NCBI GenBank assembly: GCA_937920485.1 | Contig: CALETL010000084.1 | Span: 1-8,506, forward strand | Direction: 5' to 3' | Length of the DNA: 8,506 bases | Source of the DNA: an uncultured Phycisphaerae bacterium | GTDB lineage: Bacteria; Planctomycetota; Phycisphaerae; Sedimentisphaerales; Anaerohalosphaeraceae | Shown here: positions 5,996 through 8,506 of the stretch, piece by piece | How the letters are laid out: each line of letters starts with the position of its first letter | How positions within the stretch are numbered: position 1 is the first letter of the stretch | Program-made: the position numbers and the translations under genes | The notes under the pieces: generated by a model | Told to the model about the DNA's origin: nothing | The model's database searches: none | Seen by the model: only the letters and a program-made list of their open reading frames with translations

Positions 5996-6100
5996 GTTGT
6001 TCCTTTACGGCTGGCTCAGATCGTTATTGCTTATTGAAACCGTTGCCTGAGCGAAGATGAAACCCTCCTTGCGTGGCAAGAGATTTCTACGCCGGACAAG
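5996..6100 (-). promoter_or_regulatory. dnaA: Structured 5' leader of dnaA
   Basis: From the predicted start near 6100 the leader is about 105 nt. On the minus strand it contains a tight hairpin CTTGC-CAC-GCAAG (6068-6080). This abuts AAGGAGGG (6063-6070), a strong Shine-Dalgarno-like tract with no ATG, GTG or TTG at a usable distance. Farther on, GCTCAG (6047-6052) can pair with CTGAGC (6014-6019), just ahead of the real ribosome-binding site. Translational control is possible but unproven. Confidence 0.4.
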
Positions 6101-6106
6101 GACATG

Positions 6107-6135
6107 AATCTACACCCCCCGACAGCGATTGTCAA
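6107..6135 (-). promoter_or_regulatory. dnaA: Promoter of dnaA
   Basis: On the minus strand a perfect -35 TTGACA (6130-6135) is separated by exactly 17 bp (6113-6129) from TAGATT (6107-6112). The spacer contains a run of six G. This is the best sigma70-type promoter in the window and lies between the M42 terminator and dnaA. The rest of the stretch up to 6235 shows one near-match to a DnaA box (TGTGGATTA on the plus strand at 6226-6234) and no gene. Confidence 0.75.
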
Positions 6136-6235
6136 AGGATTTCGCTCCAACGATTTAAACACTCCGGCCGGCCGAGTGGTAAGTATCCGTTATTTAAGGA
6201 GTTGCTGTTGGAAATAAGATTGTGCTGTGGATTAA

Positions 6236-6262
6236 ATAAAAAAGGCGGCTATAAGCCGCCTT
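6236..6262 (-). terminator. Intrinsic terminator of the M42 peptidase gene
   Basis: AAGGCGGCT and AGCCGCCTT (6254-6262 and 6242-6250) form a perfect 9 bp stem with a three-base loop. On the minus strand the stem runs into a T tract followed by TTTATTTAAT. It lies 23 bases after the peptidase stop codon and isolates dnaA from that transcript. Confidence 0.92.
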
Positions 6263-6285
6263 ATGAATTTATATTGAACACCTTG

Positions 6286-7344
6286 CTATGGTCGGTAGTC
6301 GCGTTTGGCCGGGTGGGCGGCGATGTATTCGACAATCAGCTTGATGACATTGTCCAGATCCTTTGTCGAGATGACCTCTACCGGTGTATGCATATAGCGG
6401 TTGGGAATGCTGATCAATCCGGCAGCAGCCCCACCGCGGGATAGCTGCATGGCGTTGGCATCGGTGCCGGTGCCGCGCGGATCACCGGTAACCTGGTAAG
6501 CAATCTTTTTGGCCTTGGCAACCTTGAACAGTTCTTTTTCCATGACGGGGTTTATGTTGGGGCCGCGGTGCAGCACGGGGCCTTTGCCGAGTTTGACCTC
6601 ACCTGTTTTTTTCGGGTTGGTGTCGGGATGGTCACTGGAGAAGGTAACATCAACAGCGATGCCGGCATCCGGATTCACATTATAACTGGAGGTGATCGCA
6701 CCACGCAGGCCAATCTCTTCCTGGACTGTTGCCACGCCCATGACACACACTTTCAGCTTGCGGCGGGATAACTGACGCATGACTTCGGCAACAACGAACG
6801 CGCCGGCCTTGGTATCGGTGGCACGGGAGACAATCTTGTCGCCATTGAGCTTGCGGCAGAGAACATCTACCACAACCGGATCGCCGACGGCAACACGCTT
6901 TTCAGCAGCTTTTTTGCTGTCCGAGCCGATGTCGATCCAAATGTTTTCCATCTCAACATTTTTCTTGCGTTCTTCAGGCTTCATCTGATGGATTGCCTTG
7001 CGGCCAATAACCCCGAAAACATCGCCCTTCTGCGTAACGATCCGAACCCGCTGGCCAATCAATAGAGCCGGGTCCATCCCACCGATTTGGGCAGTATAAA
7101 TGTAACCCTTATCGTCAATATGGGTGATCATTAAGCCGATTTCATCGATATGCCCTGCGAGCATGAATTTGAAATCTGCATCGGGATTCAGTACCGCAAT
7201 ACTGTTGCCGTGAACGTCCGGGATCAGTTCATCCACGTTCGGTTTGACGTACTCACGCCACAGCTTGGCGGCGGGCTGCTCAAAGCCCGACGGGCTGGGG
7301 GCCTCCAGCAATTCGGTCAGAAAATCGTATGCCTGTTTATTCAT
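6286..7344 (-). CDS. M42 family metallo-aminopeptidase (FrvX/PepA-type)
   Basis: This 352-residue cytoplasmic enzyme belongs to the M42 family of dinuclear zinc or cobalt aminopeptidases, which form large tetrahedral dodecamers and trim short peptides. Sequence hallmarks in order are AGHIDEIG (first metal ligand H65 with D67), TDTKAG (bridging D177), VQEEIGLRGA (catalytic base E209 and ligand E210), AVDVTF (D232) and RYMHTPVE (H319). All metal ligands are present, and the PDZ-like insert of the family fits residues of about 75-165. Length is typical. The older label endoglucanase for such proteins is misleading. The ATG has AAAGGA five bases upstream, a candidate promoter lies at 7409-7417, and a terminator follows. 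Substrate preference (glutamyl, leucyl or lysyl ends) cannot be read from the sequence. Confidence 0.96.
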   Translation of the reverse strand: MNKQAYDFLTELLEAPSPSGFEQPAAKLWREYVKPNVDELIPDVHGNSIAVLNPDADFKFMLAGHIDEIGLMITHIDDKGYIYTAQIGGMDPALLIGQRVRIVTQKGDVFGVIGRKAIHQMKPEERKKNVEMENIWIDIGSDSKKAAEKRVAVGDPVVVDVLCRKLNGDKIVSRATDTKAGAFVVAEVMRQLSRRKLKVCVMGVATVQEEIGLRGAITSSYNVNPDAGIAVDVTFSSDHPDTNPKKTGEVKLGKGPVLHRGPNINPVMEKELFKVAKAKKIAYQVTGDPRGTGTDANAMQLSRGGAAAGLISIPNRYMHTPVEVISTKDLDNVIKLIVEYIAAHPAKRDYRP

Positions 7345-7377
7345 TACAGTCCTTTCTATTCTATATTTTATTCGGAT

Positions 7378-7442
7378 AAAGTCTTGTTTTTTACCATTAT
7401 TGATGGTGATTTTACCATATCTTGTATGAAAATAAAGACTTT
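7378..7442. repeat. Nested repeats between the AlbA_2 and M42 genes
   Basis: Outer arms AAAGTCTT (7378-7385) and AAGACTTT (7435-7442) are perfect inverted repeats. Between them TTTTACCAT occurs twice in direct orientation at 7389-7397 and 7410-7418, exactly 21 bp apart. ATGGTGA at 7403-7409 is a near inverted copy of the half-site. The second copy overlaps the candidate -10 of the M42 gene, so this could be an operator for two regulator dimers on one DNA face. Confidence 0.4.
7409..7417 (-). promoter_or_regulatory. Extended -10 promoter of the M42 gene
   Basis: On the minus strand TGGTAAAAT combines an extended TGn element with TAAAAT (7409-7414). The -35 region (TTTATT at 16 bp) is poor. 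The leader would be about 58 nt. The element overlaps the repeated TTTTACCAT motif. Confidence 0.4.
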
Positions 7443-7448
7443 TGATTG

Positions 7449-8506
7449 CTAAAAATGGTTGCGGATATATTCCAGAGCGTCTCGAGTGGTCAACGGACGT
7501 GTTCCGGGACCCACACGGACATAAAAATCCTCTTTTTTGTCATGGGTGACATATACCGGAGCCGGAGAGGGCAGGCAATCGACGATCATTATATCACCGG
7601 TTTCAAGGTGCCGGATGTCAAATGAAAAGCTGTCCGTAGTTTCCAGTCCCAGATGCTGGTTGATAAGATTGTTAAAGTGCAGCAGAAACTTATCTTCATT
7701 GGGAAACTGGTCGGCACCAATGCCGAGTATGTTTCCATCGTCTTCAACGCCAACCAACAATGTTCCGCCTTCGGAATTTAGAAAAGCGGCCATGGTTTTC
7801 AGGCAGGCGATTTCCATGGCTTTGTCCGGCTTGTTGGTCCGCAGGTTCCATCGCAACGTAGATTTGAATTCTAACCGGTCATCTTCTCCGGCGGCGATGG
7901 CTTGGAGTACTTTGTCGTCCGTCATCTCGTTCACAGCAGGCGGCAGTGTGCTTTGCTCAATATCGCGCTGATATCGTCTCCATAAAAAGACCGTTGCAAT
8001 CAGAACGATCGCGAAACTAATTAAAGAAATAATTGCAAAGTTGCGACGCGTTTTGATTAACTCAGAAAGCATCTCTGCTTCGGCCAGAATGTAGCCTGAG
8101 TAAAGATCTCTGCCAACGATGTCCAAAGGACGAATGGACACCCAGAAAGCTTTTCCATCGTATACCATGCGACGAACTATTTCCACGTTCTGTGTTGCAT
8201 CTTTTTTCCATTGCGTATATGCAGCAATTATAACAGCATCATTTGTTGTCTCGATGTCCGGGTCATTCTCATCAGTAAAAATAAACTGGCGAGGCAGCTG
8301 ATCCTTGATTGGATCACTCGAAAGCAAAAACAGACGTTCATCCATATAATCTTTTAATCCGTCATAAAATCCCGCCACATCAATATCTGTTGCAATTGTA
8401 AAGCCTTGTCTGGCTTCTGAATTGATTACGGCTATCGCAGCCATCACAGAAGAGGCAAAAGTACCCTTTTCCCATTCAACTTTTTCGACGTTTTTATTTT
8501 TCAAAA
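7449..8506 (-). CDS. Membrane sensor with cytoplasmic AlbA_2 domain (5' end missing)
   Basis: At least 351 C-terminal residues are visible, and the frame runs off the right edge. The apparent TTG at 8504 is not a convincing start. Counting from there, residues 1-150 look like the distal part of an extracytoplasmic Cache-like sensor, with MVYDGKAFWVSIRPLDIVG followed by SGYILAEAEML, as seen just before membrane helices in dCache receptors. A hydrophobic helix follows at 155-175 (FAIISLISFAIVLIATVFLW), then a basic RRYQR stop-transfer. Residues 205-335 are an AlbA_2 (Schlafen-type) domain: EDDRLEFKSTLRW, then KTMAAFLNSEGGTLLVGVEDDG, then DFYVRVGPGTRPLT. An N-terminal membrane helix is expected outside the window. 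The AlbA_2 domain binds nucleic acid or nucleotide in some families, but its output here is unknown. The gene is transcribed towards the M42 gene with a 104 bp gap. Confidence 0.85.
   Translation of the reverse strand, partial: LKNKNVEKVEWEKGTFASSVMAAIAVINSEARQGFTIATDIDVAGFYDGLKDYMDERLFLLSSDPIKDQLPRQFIFTDENDPDIETTNDAVIIAAYTQWKKDATQNVEIVRRMVYDGKAFWVSIRPLDIVGRDLYSGYILAEAEMLSELIKTRRNFAIISLISFAIVLIATVFLWRRYQRDIEQSTLPPAVNEMTDDKVLQAIAAGEDDRLEFKSTLRWNLRTNKPDKAMEIACLKTMAAFLNSEGGTLLVGVEDDGNILGIGADQFPNEDKFLLHFNNLINQHLGLETTDSFSFDIRHLETGDIMIVDCLPSPAPVYVTHDKKEDFYVRVGPGTRPLTTRDALEYIRNHF

Noticed and set aside
6226..6234. Near-match DnaA box upstream of dnaA
   Set aside because: A single site with one mismatch is not enough to call an origin or autoregulation.
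6073..6444. Plus-strand open frame of 123 codons across the dnaA promoter and the M42 3' end
   Set aside because: It crosses a terminator and a promoter, overlaps the M42 gene antisense, has no ribosome-binding site and gives no recognisable protein.

Overview
The window is a stretch of bacterial chromosome of moderate GC content with eight protein genes. None of them looks mobile, and there is no insertion sequence, CRISPR array, tRNA or rRNA that I can see. The gene set (ribosomal protein THX, a norspermidine-route decarboxylase, a ParA fused to a glycogen-binding domain, DnaA away from dnaN/recF, an M42 peptidase, an AlbA_2 membrane sensor) reminds me of mid-GC members of the PVC group, perhaps Planctomycetota/Phycisphaerae. 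That placement is a guess from memory, not a result.

Left part (1-2720). A short plus-strand gene for ribosomal protein THX has its own extended -10 promoter. A strong hairpin followed by a T tract lies directly against the ribosome-binding site of nspC (carboxynorspermidine decarboxylase, polyamine synthesis). It may end the THX transcript and also attenuate nspC. Converging on nspC is a minus-strand MgtC/SapB-type membrane protein gene that may be leaderless. Behind it lies a minus-strand gene of unknown function with degenerate resemblance to ThyX.

Middle (2720-6290). A minus-strand gene encodes a ParA-type ATPase carrying a C-terminal CBM48/AMPK-beta-like glycogen-binding domain. It has its own terminator and no parB beside it. 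An AT-rich intergenic region of about 340 bp with recurring ATCGG-type inverted repeats separates it from a divergent 67-residue acidic protein of unknown function. That small gene converges on dnaA, which is complete and has a good sigma70-type promoter and a structured leader of about 100 nt.

Right part (6290-8506). A complete M42 metallo-aminopeptidase has its own promoter and terminator. Next to it is the 3' part of a gene that runs off the window. It encodes an extracytoplasmic sensor region, a membrane helix and a cytoplasmic AlbA_2 domain.

Most genes look like separate transcription units, since promoters or terminators can be seen between them. The two most unusual items are the ParA-CBM48 fusion, which suggests an ATPase that positions or senses glycogen, and the hairpin in front of nspC whose left arm can pair with either its partner arm or the Shine-Dalgarno sequence.
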